From Methanofastidiosum sp964630765 (GTDB taxonomy: Archaea; Methanobacteriota_B; Thermococci; Methanofastidiosales; Methanofastidiosaceae): a DNA stretch of 64,000 nt. Below, in pieces: positions 16,745-25,515 of the stretch. A program made the translations under genes and the position numbers. The notes under the pieces were generated by a model. It did no database searches, was not told the origin of the DNA, and saw only the letters and a program-made list of their open reading frames with translations. The stretch lies in assembly GCA_964630765.1 (NCBI GenBank), contig CAZVXE010000001.1:47982-111981 (forward strand). Reading direction: 5' to 3'. The number at the start of each line of letters is the position of its first letter. Within the stretch, counting starts at the first letter, position 1.

Positions 16745-17347
16745 ATGAAAATACTAGGAGTTTGTGGATCCCCTAGAGAGGGCAATACTTTATTTCTATT
16801 GAAGAAAGCACTTGAAACATGTAAAGAGCTTGGGGTTGAAACAGAACTTGTACATGTTGGACAAATGAAAGTAGCCCCTTGTAAGGCATGCGGGGGATGT
16901 AAAGATACTGGAATTTGCGTTCAGAAAGACGATATGACACCTTTGTACGATAAGATAAGAGGCGCTGACGGAATAATATTGGCTTCTCCAGTATACTTAG
17001 GTGGTGTTTCTGCACAGATGAAAGCTTTTATGGATAGAACAAGAGCACTTAGGGGAAAATTTGAACTTCGAAATAAGATTGGCGCTGGAATTTCTGTAGG
17101 AGGATTTAGAAACGGAGGGCAGGAAACTACCCTACAACAGATTTTCAATTTCTTCTTGATACATAATTCAATCGTTGTTGCAGATGAGGCGACATCGCAC
17201 TATGGTGGTGTTGGGTTTGGTTATAATATTGGAGACTCTGACAAGGATGAATATGGTATAAAGACCTCTCAGAATACGGCAAAGAATATGGTAAAGGTAC
17301 TAAAGTTGATAAAAGGGGAGTCTAAAGAGGAAATAAAAACTTGGTAA
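16745..17347 (+). CDS. Iron-sulfur flavoprotein (Isf), NADPH-dependent FMN reductase fold
   Basis: This 200-aa flavodoxin-like protein starts MKILGVCGSPREGNTLFLL, an FMN phosphate-binding loop. It then shows the compact cysteine motif CKACGGCKDTGIC (C46, C49, C52, C58) that binds a [4Fe-4S] cluster in archaeal Isf proteins. SPVYLGGVSAQMKAFMDRT binds the flavin ring. Isf proteins accept electrons from ferredoxin and are linked to oxidative-stress defence in methanogens. The physiological acceptor here is not known. It has its own promoter and is followed by the second PurP homologue nine bases later. Confidence 0.86.
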   Translation: MKILGVCGSPREGNTLFLLKKALETCKELGVETELVHVGQMKVAPCKACGGCKDTGICVQKDDMTPLYDKIRGADGIILASPVYLGGVSAQMKAFMDRTRALRGKFELRNKIGAGISVGGFRNGGQETTLQQIFNFFLIHNSIVVADEATSHYGGVGFGYNIGDSDKDEYGIKTSQNTAKNMVKVLKLIKGESKEEIKTW

Positions 17348-17356
17348 GGTTATTTC

Positions 17357-18484
17357 ATGATAGGTCAGGAGGATATAAAGAATATCCTGAGCAGTTATGA
17401 TCTCGATAACATAACAATAGGTGTATTGGGAGGACATTCTGCCCTTGATATTTCAAGCGGTGTAAAAAAATACGGATTCAATACAGTTGCAGTTTGTCAA
17501 AAAGGTAGAGAAAAGACATATTCAAAGTATTACAAATCTAGGGATGGCCGAGGCTGTATTGATGAAGTTGTTGTCCTAGACTCATTCAAAGATATTACAA
17601 ATAAAGATGTTCAAAAAGAGCTCCGAGAAATGAGCACTATTTTCATACACAACAGGTACTTCTGGGTTTACTTCGATTTTGAACGAATAGAAAATGATTT
17701 CTTCGTTCCTATATACGGAACAAGAGGGCTTGTAAAGCTCGAAGAAAGAGATGTTCCAAAAAATCAATACTATCTTTTAGAAAAAGCAGGAATCAGATTT
17801 CCAAAGATATTCTCATCCCCCGATAAAATTGATAGGCTTGTAATAGTAAAGGTTTCAGAGGCTATAAGAGGGTATGAAAGGGCATTTTTCTTTGCATCCT
17901 CTCCTAAAGAATATGAACAGAAAAGCAAGGAATTAATAGATAAAGGAATGATAACAAAAGAAGCATTAAAAAAAGCCGTAATTGAAGAGTATATTTTGGG
18001 CGCTCAAACTAATTTCAATTTCTTCTACTCAAATACTAAAGAAGAACTGGAGTTAATGGGAACTGACACCAGGAGACAGACTAACCTAGACGGAATATTA
18101 AGGCTCCCCGCAAATGAGCAACTTGAAGTCTTAAAATACGTTAAACCAAAAATGATTGAAACAGGCCACATAACTTGCACCACAAAAGAAAGTATCTTAG
18201 AAAAAGCGTTTGATATCGGAGAGAAATTTGTAAGTGTTACAAAGAAGGAATATCCGCCTGGAATAATAGGGCCTTTTGCCCTCCAAGGGGCAGTGGCATC
18301 ATATGAAGGAAAGGAAGAAATAGTCATATTTGATGTTTCTATGAGAATCCCTGGAAGCCCTGGAACAAAATTCACTCCGCACACAGGATACCTCTACGGC
18401 AGAGAAATTAGCTATGGAGAAAGAATAGGGATGGAATTGAGAGAAGCTCTAGAAAAAGGATCTATTTATAATATCCTGTCTTAG
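17357..18484 (+). CDS. PurP-like ATP-grasp protein (second PurP paralogue)
   Basis: The 375-aa protein aligns with FAICAR synthetase over its whole length: GVLGGHSALDIS near 22, PAKEQ-like LPANEQLE, EEYILGAQTNFNFFYS, ELMGTDTRRQTNLDG and GIIGPFALQ. It differs from canonical PurP where ATP and substrate bind. GSHTSLHI is GGHSALDI here, and the ARGGRGYF segment reads AIRGYERAFFFA. Archaea often carry such a second PurP, not all of them proven enzymes. The canonical copy lies at the left window edge, so this one may formylate a related aminoimidazole or be regulatory. Its 3' end overlaps the receiver gene by 23 bp on the other strand. Confidence 0.8.
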   Translation: MIGQEDIKNILSSYDLDNITIGVLGGHSALDISSGVKKYGFNTVAVCQKGREKTYSKYYKSRDGRGCIDEVVVLDSFKDITNKDVQKELREMSTIFIHNRYFWVYFDFERIENDFFVPIYGTRGLVKLEERDVPKNQYYLLEKAGIRFPKIFSSPDKIDRLVIVKVSEAIRGYERAFFFASSPKEYEQKSKELIDKGMITKEALKKAVIEEYILGAQTNFNFFYSNTKEELELMGTDTRRQTNLDGILRLPANEQLEVLKYVKPKMIETGHITCTTKESILEKAFDIGEKFVSVTKKEYPPGIIGPFALQGAVASYEGKEEIVIFDVSMRIPGSPGTKFTPHTGYLYGREISYGERIGMELREALEKGSIYNILS

Positions 18485-18836
18485 GTCTCTTTTTTAAAAC
18501 ATGTTTTTCTATTATTTTTTCTATTGAATCAATCGAAAATGGTTTGATAAGAACAAATTTTGCACCTGCGTCAAATAGATCTTTCTGTAATTCTGTATAA
18601 GCCGTACCACCTATAACAATAGCATTTGGATTAAACTTAATTATCTCTTTTGTAGCTTTAATTCCATCCATAACGGGCATTTTTATGTCCATTACGACAA
18701 CATCCGGTAATTCTTTTTTGTAAGTCTCTACGCCTTCTAATCCATTAAATGCAAGTAAAACCTCATGTGCATGAAGACCTTGTTTCAATATATCCAAAAA
18801 ATCTTGATTGTCATCAACAAGTAGTATTTTTACCAT
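18462..18836 (-). CDS. Stand-alone response-regulator receiver protein
   Basis: This is a 124-aa single-domain CheY-like receiver with no output domain. The acidic pocket is D8/D9, the phosphoacceptor is D50 in VVVMDIKMPVMDG, and K98 lies in LIKPF. Signalling must pass through a protein partner or a phosphorelay, and no histidine kinase is in the window. I chose ATG 18836 because AGTGAT lies three bases before it and the fold starts at VKILLVDD. An upstream extension adds six unlike residues. It follows the Lrp gene by seven bases in the same direction, so the two are probably cotranscribed. Confidence 0.88.
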   Translation of the reverse strand: MVKILLVDDNQDFLDILKQGLHAHEVLLAFNGLEGVETYKKELPDVVVMDIKMPVMDGIKATKEIIKFNPNAIVIGGTAYTELQKDLFDAGAKFVLIKPFSIDSIEKIIEKHVLKKRPKTGYYK

Positions 18837-18843
18837 AATATCA

Positions 18844-19254
18844 CTACAATACATTCAACACTGTAAGGCTAGTTGATTTATTGACGCCTTTAAGCTTTCT
18901 GATATTCTCTATTATCATATTAAACTCTTTTGGTGAATTACATAAAACATAGGCAACTACATCCCATTCACCTGTTGTTTCGTATACCCTTTTTACTCCC
19001 TCAATTTTCATGATCTGTTTTACAATCTCGTCTGTTGATTCTTGAGTATGTGTATTTAAGAGTACCAATGAAATAAATCCAAAATTTGTAGAAACCTCAA
19101 CTGTGAAGTTTTTGATTATACCTGTTTCGATAAGGTTATCTATCCTCCTTCGGATAGATCCTTCAGAAACGGAGAGCAGTTTTGCTATCTCAGTATTCTT
19201 CATCCTAGAGTTTTCTTCTAAAATCGATAATATTTGTATATCAAGTTCATCCAT
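18844..19254 (-). CDS. Lrp/AsnC-family transcriptional regulator
   Basis: The 136-aa regulator has an N-terminal winged helix-turn-helix (NTEIAKLLSVSEGSIRRRIDNL within about 19-41) and a C-terminal RAM ligand-binding domain with MKIEGVKRVYETTGEWDVVAYVL. The family binds amino acids and controls their metabolism. It is divergent from the lysine operon across a 113-bp gap, so control of lysW-lysK, possibly by lysine, is the natural guess. A TATA-like CTTTAAAAATA (19275-19285) read on the minus strand is 27 nt from its ATG, so the mRNA is probably leaderless. The receiver gene follows. Confidence 0.88.
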   Translation of the reverse strand: MDELDIQILSILEENSRMKNTEIAKLLSVSEGSIRRRIDNLIETGIIKNFTVEVSTNFGFISLVLLNTHTQESTDEIVKQIMKIEGVKRVYETTGEWDVVAYVLCNSPKEFNMIIENIRKLKGVNKSTSLTVLNVL

Positions 19255-19367
19255 AAGATAAAATTTGTATTTGGCTTTAAAAATATTTCGATTATCGTAG
19301 TTTGCATACTATTTTTAACCGTAAAACTTAAAAGGAGTTTACGATTAATGCCATCGAGGTGATTTGG
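19255..19367. promoter_or_regulatory. Divergent lrp/lysW promoter with candidate operators
   Basis: The lysW promoter is ACCGTAAAACTTAAAAGG (about 19318-19335, BRE plus TATA), giving transcription from about 19356 with GAGGTGAT five bases before the lysW ATG. A palindrome CGATTATCG (19289-19297) sits next to the lrp TATA box. CGATTA recurs at 19342-19347, 53 bp away, about five helical turns. Lrp proteins wrap DNA and often bind such phased sites. Binding is inferred. Confidence 0.45.
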
Positions 19368-19529
19368 ATGGGAGAATGCCCAGAATGTAGTTGCGTTATT
19401 GAAATAGAAAATCCAGAAGTAGGGGACATCGTAGAGTGCTCTGAGTGCGGAATAGAGCTTGAAATAATAAGCCTTGACCCACTAGTACTAGCAGTTGCCC
19501 CTGAAGAAGAAGAGGATTGGGGAGAATAA
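19368..19529 (+). CDS. lysW: LysW, amino-group carrier protein
   Basis: LysW is the small acidic carrier whose C-terminal glutamate gamma-carboxylate is joined to the amino group of alpha-aminoadipate (or glutamate), protecting it through lysine (or ornithine) synthesis. This 53-aa protein has the zinc knuckles CPECSC and CSECG and ends in the diagnostic EEEEDWGE. It is strongly acidic, as needed to dock with basic faces of LysX, LysY, LysZ, LysJ and LysK. It is the first gene of the operon and ends one base before lysS. Confidence 0.96.
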   Translation: MGECPECSCVIEIENPEVGDIVECSECGIELEIISLDPLVLAVAPEEEEDWGE

Positions 19530-19530
19530 A

Positions 19531-20925
19531 ATGGTCAAGATATTGGACACAACTTTAAGGGAAGGTGAGCAGACCGCAGGTGTTTCTTTTACTATCAATG
19601 AAAAGATGGCACTTGCCAAAATGCTAGATGATTTTGGGGTCGACATGATAGAGGTCGGCCATCCCAACGTTTCTCCAAAGATTGAAGAGTTTATCAGAAA
19701 GGTTGTGAAAGAGAATCTCAAGGCAGAAATAGTAGGACATGTTAGGGCGGTCAAGGGAGACGTAGAAATGGCTGTTGACTGTGAAGTTGACAGAGTTGCA
19801 ATATTTCTTGCAACTTCTAATGTCCATCTTAAAGATAAATTAAAGATGACGAAGGAAGTAGCAATAGAGAAAGTAGTAGATTGTGTCCAATATGCAAAAG
19901 ACCACGGACTAAAAGTCAGGTACACACCCGAAGATGCGACAAGAACAGATTTCGATTATCTTATTGAAATCTGTAATGCTGCCATTGATGCTGGGGCTGA
20001 CAGAATAAGTGTCGCAGATACCGTTGGGGTTATGCAACCCCACATTTTTTATGATCTTGTAACGACTATTAAGAAAAATCTAAAACCTGTTGGAATTGAT
20101 GTACACTGCCATAATGACTTTGGTCTTGCAGTTGCCAATGCTATGGCTGGTGTTAGAGCAGGGGCAGATTGTGTCCATACGACTGTAAATGGTATAGGGG
20201 AAAGAACAGGTATAGTAGATTTATCTAACTTTGTAGTGGCCACTCACATTTTAGATAATGAAAACTTAAAATATGATCTTAAGATGTTAAAACAGATCTC
20301 TGCATATGTGGAAAAAATAACGGGGATATATGTTTATCCTTTAATGCCTATAATGGGTGATAACGCCTTCACACATAAGAGTGGGGTCCACACAGACGGA
20401 GTTCTAAAAAATCCAACTACTTACGAACCTTTCTCACCAGAGATGATTGGTAAAGAGAGGAAAATAATTGTAGATAAGTTTGCTGGCAAAAGGGCCGTTA
20501 TGTCAAAGTTAAATCAATATGGTATTGAGGCCAGCGATGAAGATTTGCTAAAAATAATTCATGAGATTAAGAAGGTAGGGGACGAAAGAAAGATTGTACA
20601 CGAAACAGATATCCTAGACATTGCCGAAAAGGTGCTTGGCGTTAAAGCTGTAACTATCCCAACAGGAGTTGATGCTGTTTTATTCCTAAGGCTTGAGGCC
20701 CATATATACACAACATCAATATCCAGAAAGATAAAAAACATGAAGGGTGTTGAAAAGCTCTACGAAATGTCTGGAGACGAAGATATCTCAATCTATGCAT
20801 CATTAAAAAATGTTGCAGAACTCAATAACTTGATAGAAGATATAAGAAGTATTCCTGGAGTTCTTGCAACAAGTACCAGAGTAGTTCTAAAGAAATATGG
20901 TGAGGTTAATGGGAACAGTTGCTGA
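19531..20925 (+). CDS. lysS: Homocitrate synthase LysS with C-terminal RAM domain
   Basis: The enzyme condenses acetyl-CoA with 2-oxoglutarate to homocitrate, the first step of the alpha-aminoadipate pathway. The 464-aa product opens MVKILDTTLREGEQTAGVSF, the DRE-TIM metallolyase signature with catalytic Arg, and has HCHNDFGLAVAN and VNGIGERTG. After the TIM barrel (to about 280) and a linker, the last 80 residues (AHIYTTSISRKIKNMKGVEKLYEMSGDEDISIYA and on) form an Lrp-type RAM domain. Archaeal homologues use that domain for lysine feedback. The start at 19531 is fixed by lysW ending one base earlier. Confidence 0.92.
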   Translation: MVKILDTTLREGEQTAGVSFTINEKMALAKMLDDFGVDMIEVGHPNVSPKIEEFIRKVVKENLKAEIVGHVRAVKGDVEMAVDCEVDRVAIFLATSNVHLKDKLKMTKEVAIEKVVDCVQYAKDHGLKVRYTPEDATRTDFDYLIEICNAAIDAGADRISVADTVGVMQPHIFYDLVTTIKKNLKPVGIDVHCHNDFGLAVANAMAGVRAGADCVHTTVNGIGERTGIVDLSNFVVATHILDNENLKYDLKMLKQISAYVEKITGIYVYPLMPIMGDNAFTHKSGVHTDGVLKNPTTYEPFSPEMIGKERKIIVDKFAGKRAVMSKLNQYGIEASDEDLLKIIHEIKKVGDERKIVHETDILDIAEKVLGVKAVTIPTGVDAVLFLRLEAHIYTTSISRKIKNMKGVEKLYEMSGDEDISIYASLKNVAELNNLIEDIRSIPGVLATSTRVVLKKYGEVNGNSC

Positions 20926-22147
20926 AGAGATTTTTTCTAAGAAACTTTCTAGAAATGTTTCGGCCGGAGAAATTGTTTTGGTCGATATAGATGTAACGAT
21001 GAGTCATGACAACACGACACCGCTTGCAATCAAAGCATTGAGAAATACAGGCAAGCCATTGTATGATAAGAACAGGATTGTTGTTATCTTTGACCATGTC
21101 CAGCCACCGGCATCAGTTGAAAGTGCCACATTACAGAAAGAAGTATTGGAATTCATAAAAAAAGAAGGCATAAAGAACTTCTTTAGAGAAGGGATTTGCC
21201 ACCAGGTTCTTGTTGAGAAAGGATTTGTCATACCGGGTAGAGTGATTATTGGCGGAGATTCACATACATGTACTTACGGGGCACTTGGGGCCTTTGGAAC
21301 AGGAGTAGGATCAACAGATATTGGTGTTTCTTACGCTACTGGGAAGAACTGGTTTAGAGTTCCTGAAACATTTTACTTTGATGTTAATGGATCATTTGCT
21401 AAGGGAGTGTATCCAAAAGATTTGATCTTAAAAATTATAGGGAAAGTTGGCGCTAGGGGTGCTACTTACAAGGCATGCGAGTTTGGTGGAGAAACAATTG
21501 AGAATATGGCATTAGGAGATAGACTTACCCTCACTAACATGGCAATTGAAATGGGGGGAAAGACAGGATTAATAAAAACAGACAAAGTAACAGAGAACTT
21601 TCTAAAGTCAAGAGGATACCCATATACAGAAATTGTTCCAAAAGATCCAGATTATGAGAAAGTCTTTGAATTTGATGTTGATGACCTAACACCTCAGCTA
21701 GCTGTTTCACCAAGAGTGGACAATGTTTATCCTGTTGAAAAGTATGCAGGAACAGAAGTTGATGAGGTATTCATAGGAACATGCACTAATGGCAGAATAG
21801 ATGATCTTGAAATAGCTGCAAGGATGTTTAAAGGAAAGAAGTTAAGCCCACTTCTTAAAACTATTATTGTTCCAGCTTCAAATGAGATATACTTTGAGGC
21901 AATGAATAGAGGGTACATAAAAATATTCATGGATGCAGGGGCAATGGTTTGTAATCCTGGGTGCGGACCGTGTATAGGAAGGCATCAAGGTGTAATTGCG
22001 CCAGGAGATAGGGCCTTGACAACAATGAATAGGAATTTCATAGGAAGAATGGGTTCAGACAAAGGTGAAATTATAATAGCCTCTCCCGCAACAGCTGCCG
22101 CAACTGCACTTACAGGAAAGATCACAGATCCTAGAGAGGTGATGTAG
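20909..22147 (+). CDS. lysT: LysT, homoaconitase large subunit
   Basis: This is the large subunit of the [4Fe-4S] hydrolyase that isomerises homocitrate to homoisocitrate. The 412-aa protein has TMSHDNTTPLAIKAL, FDHVQPPASVESA, GGDSHTCTYGALGAFGTGVGST, and cluster cysteines in GTCTNGR and CNPGCGPCIGRHQG. It is paralogous to the leuC product in this window. It is assigned to lysine synthesis by its place between lysS and the homoisocitrate dehydrogenase gene. The ATG at 20909 follows GGTGAGGT and overlaps the lysS 3' end by 17 bp. Confidence 0.92.
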   Translation: MGTVAEEIFSKKLSRNVSAGEIVLVDIDVTMSHDNTTPLAIKALRNTGKPLYDKNRIVVIFDHVQPPASVESATLQKEVLEFIKKEGIKNFFREGICHQVLVEKGFVIPGRVIIGGDSHTCTYGALGAFGTGVGSTDIGVSYATGKNWFRVPETFYFDVNGSFAKGVYPKDLILKIIGKVGARGATYKACEFGGETIENMALGDRLTLTNMAIEMGGKTGLIKTDKVTENFLKSRGYPYTEIVPKDPDYEKVFEFDVDDLTPQLAVSPRVDNVYPVEKYAGTEVDEVFIGTCTNGRIDDLEIAARMFKGKKLSPLLKTIIVPASNEIYFEAMNRGYIKIFMDAGAMVCNPGCGPCIGRHQGVIAPGDRALTTMNRNFIGRMGSDKGEIIIASPATAAATALTGKITDPREVM

Positions 22148-22650
22148 TGGGGAAAATATTCAGATTTGATGATGATGTAAATACTGACGAAATAATACCA
22201 GGCAGATACAACGTAACAACAGATCCAAAAGCACTTGCTGAGCACTGCTTTTTCGAGGTAAGACCAGATTTTTCAAAGACTGTAAAGACTGGAGATTTCA
22301 TAGTTGCAGGCGAAAACTTTGGATGTGGCTCATCAAGAGAGCATGCACCAATTGCAATAAAGGCTTCTGGTGTAAAGGCAGTAATTGCAAAAAGCTTTGC
22401 GAGAATATTTTACAGAAACTGTATCAATATAGGCCTTCCAATTATGATTTCAGATGAACTATATGATCTTGTCCAGGATGGAGAAGAGATTGAAGTCAAC
22501 TTAAAGGAAGGGCGAATCAAAATTCTAAAAACTGGCAAAGAGGTCAGATCACAGGGATTTCCAGAATTTATTCTGAAAATTATTGATGCCGGCGGAATTG
22601 TCAATTTCTTAAAAAATCATGACATAGGTGAGCTAGAAGATGGGATATAA
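22147..22650 (+). CDS. lysU: LysU, homoaconitase small subunit
   Basis: This is the swivel-domain subunit that pairs with LysT. The 167-aa protein has the family core VNTDEIIPGRYNVTTD (about 11-26) and FGCGSSREHAPIAIKASGVKAVIAKSFARIFYRN, with the substrate-binding YLR-type loop replaced by PGRY. The GTG start overlaps the lysT stop and follows GAGGTGAT by three bases. It is paralogous to LeuD, and the operon position assigns it to homocitrate. Confidence 0.91.
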   Translation: MGKIFRFDDDVNTDEIIPGRYNVTTDPKALAEHCFFEVRPDFSKTVKTGDFIVAGENFGCGSSREHAPIAIKASGVKAVIAKSFARIFYRNCINIGLPIMISDELYDLVQDGEEIEVNLKEGRIKILKTGKEVRSQGFPEFILKIIDAGGIVNFLKNHDIGELEDGI

Positions 22651-23635
22651 AATATGCGTTATCAGAGGAGACGGTATAGGAAATGATGTAATTGATGCAG
22701 GATTAAAGTTACTTTCACATGTTAATCTTGATTTTGATTACTCTTATGCAGAGGCAGGTTACGACTGCTATCTAAAAAATGGAACTTCGATTCCACAGAA
22801 AACAATTGAAGCCTGTAGAGATGCAGATGCGACATTTTTTGGGGCTGTTTCATCGCCCCCCGACATACCTGACTATAAGAGTGCAATTGTTACCTTAAGA
22901 AAAGAGCTTGATCTTTTTGTAAATGTAAGGCCAATAAAAAGCCTCCCTGTTGAAATTTCAAGACCAAATATCGATATAGTCATGATGAGAGAAAACACCG
23001 AAGGTATGTATAAGGGAATTGAAAGAGAGGAGAACGGAGTTGCAATAGCAGAAAGACACATTTCAGAGAAGGCATCAAGAAGACTTGCCGAGTTTACTTA
23101 CAAATATGCGAGAGAGAATAACAGGAAAAGAGTTACTGTGGTCCATAAGGCAAATGTCTTAAGAAAGACGTGTGGACTTTTCAGAAGAACTGTGCTATCA
23201 GTTTCAGAAAAATTCCCAGATATAGAAACAGAAGAAGTTATAGTAGATGCAATGGCAATGAGATTAATCAAAGAACCAGAAAGATTTGATGTTGTTGTCA
23301 CAACTAATTTATTTGGGGATATATTATCTGATGAGGCATCTCAGCTTGTCGGTGGTCTTGGCATAGCACCTTCGGGAAATATAGGCGAGAAAAAAGGACT
23401 ATTTGAACCAGTCCATGGCTCAGCGCCAAAGTATGCGGGAAAAGATATTGCAAATCCAACAGCAACTTTTCTTTCAGCTGCAATGATGCTAGACTTTCTT
23501 GGAGAAAAGAAAGAAGGAGACAGAATCCGAAATAGTATTTTCAAAACATTTGCTGAAGGTAAGAGAACAAAAGATTTGGGTGGAAATCTTGGAACTCTGG
23601 CTTTTACTGAAACAGTAATCAATAATTTGGAGTGA
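22640..23635 (+). CDS. Homoisocitrate dehydrogenase
   Basis: This 331-aa decarboxylating dehydrogenase of the IPMDH/ICDH family forms 2-oxoadipate from homoisocitrate with NAD(P). It has IRGDGIGNDVIDAG, NVRPIKSLP, MRENTEGMYKGIE, HKANVLRKT and VTTNLFGDILSDEASQLVGGLGIAPSGNIG, ending in HGSAPKYAGKDIANPTA. IPMDH, isocitrate and homoisocitrate enzymes are alike. The assignment rests on the lysine operon, since leuB lies in the other operon. Its ATG overlaps lysU by 11 bp. Confidence 0.88.
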   Translation: MGYKICVIRGDGIGNDVIDAGLKLLSHVNLDFDYSYAEAGYDCYLKNGTSIPQKTIEACRDADATFFGAVSSPPDIPDYKSAIVTLRKELDLFVNVRPIKSLPVEISRPNIDIVMMRENTEGMYKGIEREENGVAIAERHISEKASRRLAEFTYKYARENNRKRVTVVHKANVLRKTCGLFRRTVLSVSEKFPDIETEEVIVDAMAMRLIKEPERFDVVVTTNLFGDILSDEASQLVGGLGIAPSGNIGEKKGLFEPVHGSAPKYAGKDIANPTATFLSAAMMLDFLGEKKEGDRIRNSIFKTFAEGKRTKDLGGNLGTLAFTETVINNLE

Positions 23636-23639
23636 TTAG

Positions 23640-24482
23640 ATGAAGATAGGAATGCTTTATTCAAGAGTCAGACTCGACGAGAAGTTTTTACTCGAAGAAT
23701 TTAGGAATAGAGGGATTGAAGTAGAAAGAATGGATACGAGATGTGCAATATTTAATATAACGGATTTCGAAAAAATGGATTATGATGTAGTACTGGAAAG
23801 GGAAATAAGTCATCTTAAAGCTCTTTACTCTCTTAAGGTACTAAATGAAATGGGAGTCAAAACAGTCAATACTTACCAAACTGCTAGTACTTGTGGAGAT
23901 AAAGTTTTAACAACTTTAGCTTTAACAAAACATAAAGTTCCTTCCCCTATAACATACATTGCTTTTACCCCTGAGGAGGCTATTCAGGCTATTGAAAAGA
24001 TTGGATATCCTGCAGTGTTAAAACCTGCAACTGGTTCTTGGGGAAGACTTCTTTCAAAAGTAAATGACAAGGAAACTGCAGAAAGTATACTTGAACATAA
24101 AGTCGTACTTGGTTCATATCACCACTCAGTGTTTTATATCCAAGAGTACATTAACAAACCTGAGAGGGATATTAGGGCATTTGTTGTTGGAGACGAAGTA
24201 ATTGGAGCTATTTACAGAACTTCTCCACACTGGATAACAAATACAGCCCGCGGTGGAGTTGCCTCTAATTGCCCTTTGACAGATGAAATATCAGAAATTT
24301 GCCTTAAAGCCGCAGAAGCTGTTGGTGGCGGAGTAGTTGCAATTGATCTATTGGAAGACAGAGGAAAGCTTTTAGTAAATGAAGTCAATTATACTATGGA
24401 GTTTAAGAATAGTATTGCACCAACCGGTGTTAATATACCAGGTAAAGTAGTTGATTATGTTATTGAAGTGGCAAAGAGGTAA
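23640..24482 (+). CDS. lysX: LysX, LysW-alpha-aminoadipate ligase
   Basis: This is an ATP-grasp ligase of the RimK family that joins the amino group of alpha-aminoadipate to the C-terminal Glu of LysW. The 280-aa protein has NTYQTASTCGDKVLTTLALTKHKVPSP, PAVLKPATGSWGRLLSKV and the metal site VVAIDLLEDRGKLLVNEVNYTMEFKN. It follows the dehydrogenase gene with GAGTGATTAG before the ATG. Archaea with a single lys cluster may use LysX for glutamate too, feeding arginine synthesis. I could not tell LysX from ArgX specificity here. Confidence 0.9.
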   Translation: MKIGMLYSRVRLDEKFLLEEFRNRGIEVERMDTRCAIFNITDFEKMDYDVVLEREISHLKALYSLKVLNEMGVKTVNTYQTASTCGDKVLTTLALTKHKVPSPITYIAFTPEEAIQAIEKIGYPAVLKPATGSWGRLLSKVNDKETAESILEHKVVLGSYHHSVFYIQEYINKPERDIRAFVVGDEVIGAIYRTSPHWITNTARGGVASNCPLTDEISEICLKAAEAVGGGVVAIDLLEDRGKLLVNEVNYTMEFKNSIAPTGVNIPGKVVDYVIEVAKR

Positions 24483-24487
24483 TTAAA

Positions 24488-25507
24488 ATGAAAGTTTCAA
24501 TTATTGGCGCTTCAGGGTATACTGGAGGAGAGTTACTAAGACTATTGGTAAATCACCCTGAAGTAACACTTGATAGGATCACATCTGAGTCAAATGCTGG
24601 CTCTTATGTGCATATGATTCATCCAAATTTAAGAGGATTTAACATTAAATTCTCATCAATCAAAGAATCCTTTGATTCTGACCTAGTATTCTTCTGTCTT
24701 CCCCATGGTGTTTCAATGGATTACCTAAGGGAATTTTATGATACAGGTGTTAAGATAATAGATTTAGGGGCAGATTTGAGACTGAAAGATAAGGATGTAT
24801 ACAAGTCATGGTACGGGCTTGACCACAAGTGCCCAGAACTCTTAGAGAAAGCTGTATACGGCATCCCTGAGATTCATAGAGAAGAGATAAAGAAGACTAA
24901 ATTAGTTGCAAATCCAGGATGCATAGCTACATCGATGATTATGGCACTGTATCCATTAAGACATCTCAATTTAGATAAGGATAGGATAGTAATTGACAGC
25001 AAGATAGGATCGTCTGCATCAGGGGATTCCTTCAGTGCTTCAACTCATCATCCGGAGAGATCAAGAGCGATAAGATGCTATTCTCCAATTTACCATAGAC
25101 ATATAGCAGAAGTGGAACAGGAAACTGGATTTAAAGTCACAATGGCACCACACGCTATTGAGATGGTAAGAGGAATATTTACAACGATTTATCTGTTCTT
25201 AAATCAGCCTTACGATGAGAAGGAAATCAGAGGGATATACAGAGAATTCTCAGAAAAGAACAAATTCTTTAGAGTTGTAAAGCAGAAGAAAGGAATCTAC
25301 AGGCACCCTGATCCCAAAATACTAACAGGTTCAAACTTCTGTGAAGTTGGATTTGAACTAGATAGAGAAAACAGAAGGATGATCGTATTCTCAGCTATAG
25401 ACAATCTTATGAAAGGTGCAGCTGGTGCTGCAGTGCAGAACATGAACATTATGTACGGTCTTGAAGAAGATACAGGCCTAAAGTATATCGGTTACCACCC
25501 GATTTAG
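24488..25507 (+). CDS. lysY: LysY, LysW-aminoadipyl-6-phosphate reductase (ArgC-like)
   Basis: This NADPH-dependent reductase turns the LysW-bound acyl phosphate into the semialdehyde. The 339-aa ArgC/Asd-type protein begins MKVSIIGASGYTGGELLRLL (NADP-binding GxSGYTGGEL). It contains the catalytic Cys in VANPGCIATSMI (about residue 144) and the active His region in TMAPHAIEMVRGIFTTIY. It lies between lysX and lysZ, with a five-base gap upstream. The reduced substrate stays attached to LysW through the next step. Confidence 0.92.
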   Translation: MKVSIIGASGYTGGELLRLLVNHPEVTLDRITSESNAGSYVHMIHPNLRGFNIKFSSIKESFDSDLVFFCLPHGVSMDYLREFYDTGVKIIDLGADLRLKDKDVYKSWYGLDHKCPELLEKAVYGIPEIHREEIKKTKLVANPGCIATSMIMALYPLRHLNLDKDRIVIDSKIGSSASGDSFSASTHHPERSRAIRCYSPIYHRHIAEVEQETGFKVTMAPHAIEMVRGIFTTIYLFLNQPYDEKEIRGIYREFSEKNKFFRVVKQKKGIYRHPDPKILTGSNFCEVGFELDRENRRMIVFSAIDNLMKGAAGAAVQNMNIMYGLEEDTGLKYIGYHPI

Positions 25508-25515
25508 GTGATTAG

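Noticed and set aside
19348..19362. Mini-ORF MPSR before lysW as a second leader peptide
   Set aside because: The predicted transcription start (about 19356) lies downstream of its ATG, and it has no ribosome site of its own. Its last codons merely contain the lysW Shine-Dalgarno.
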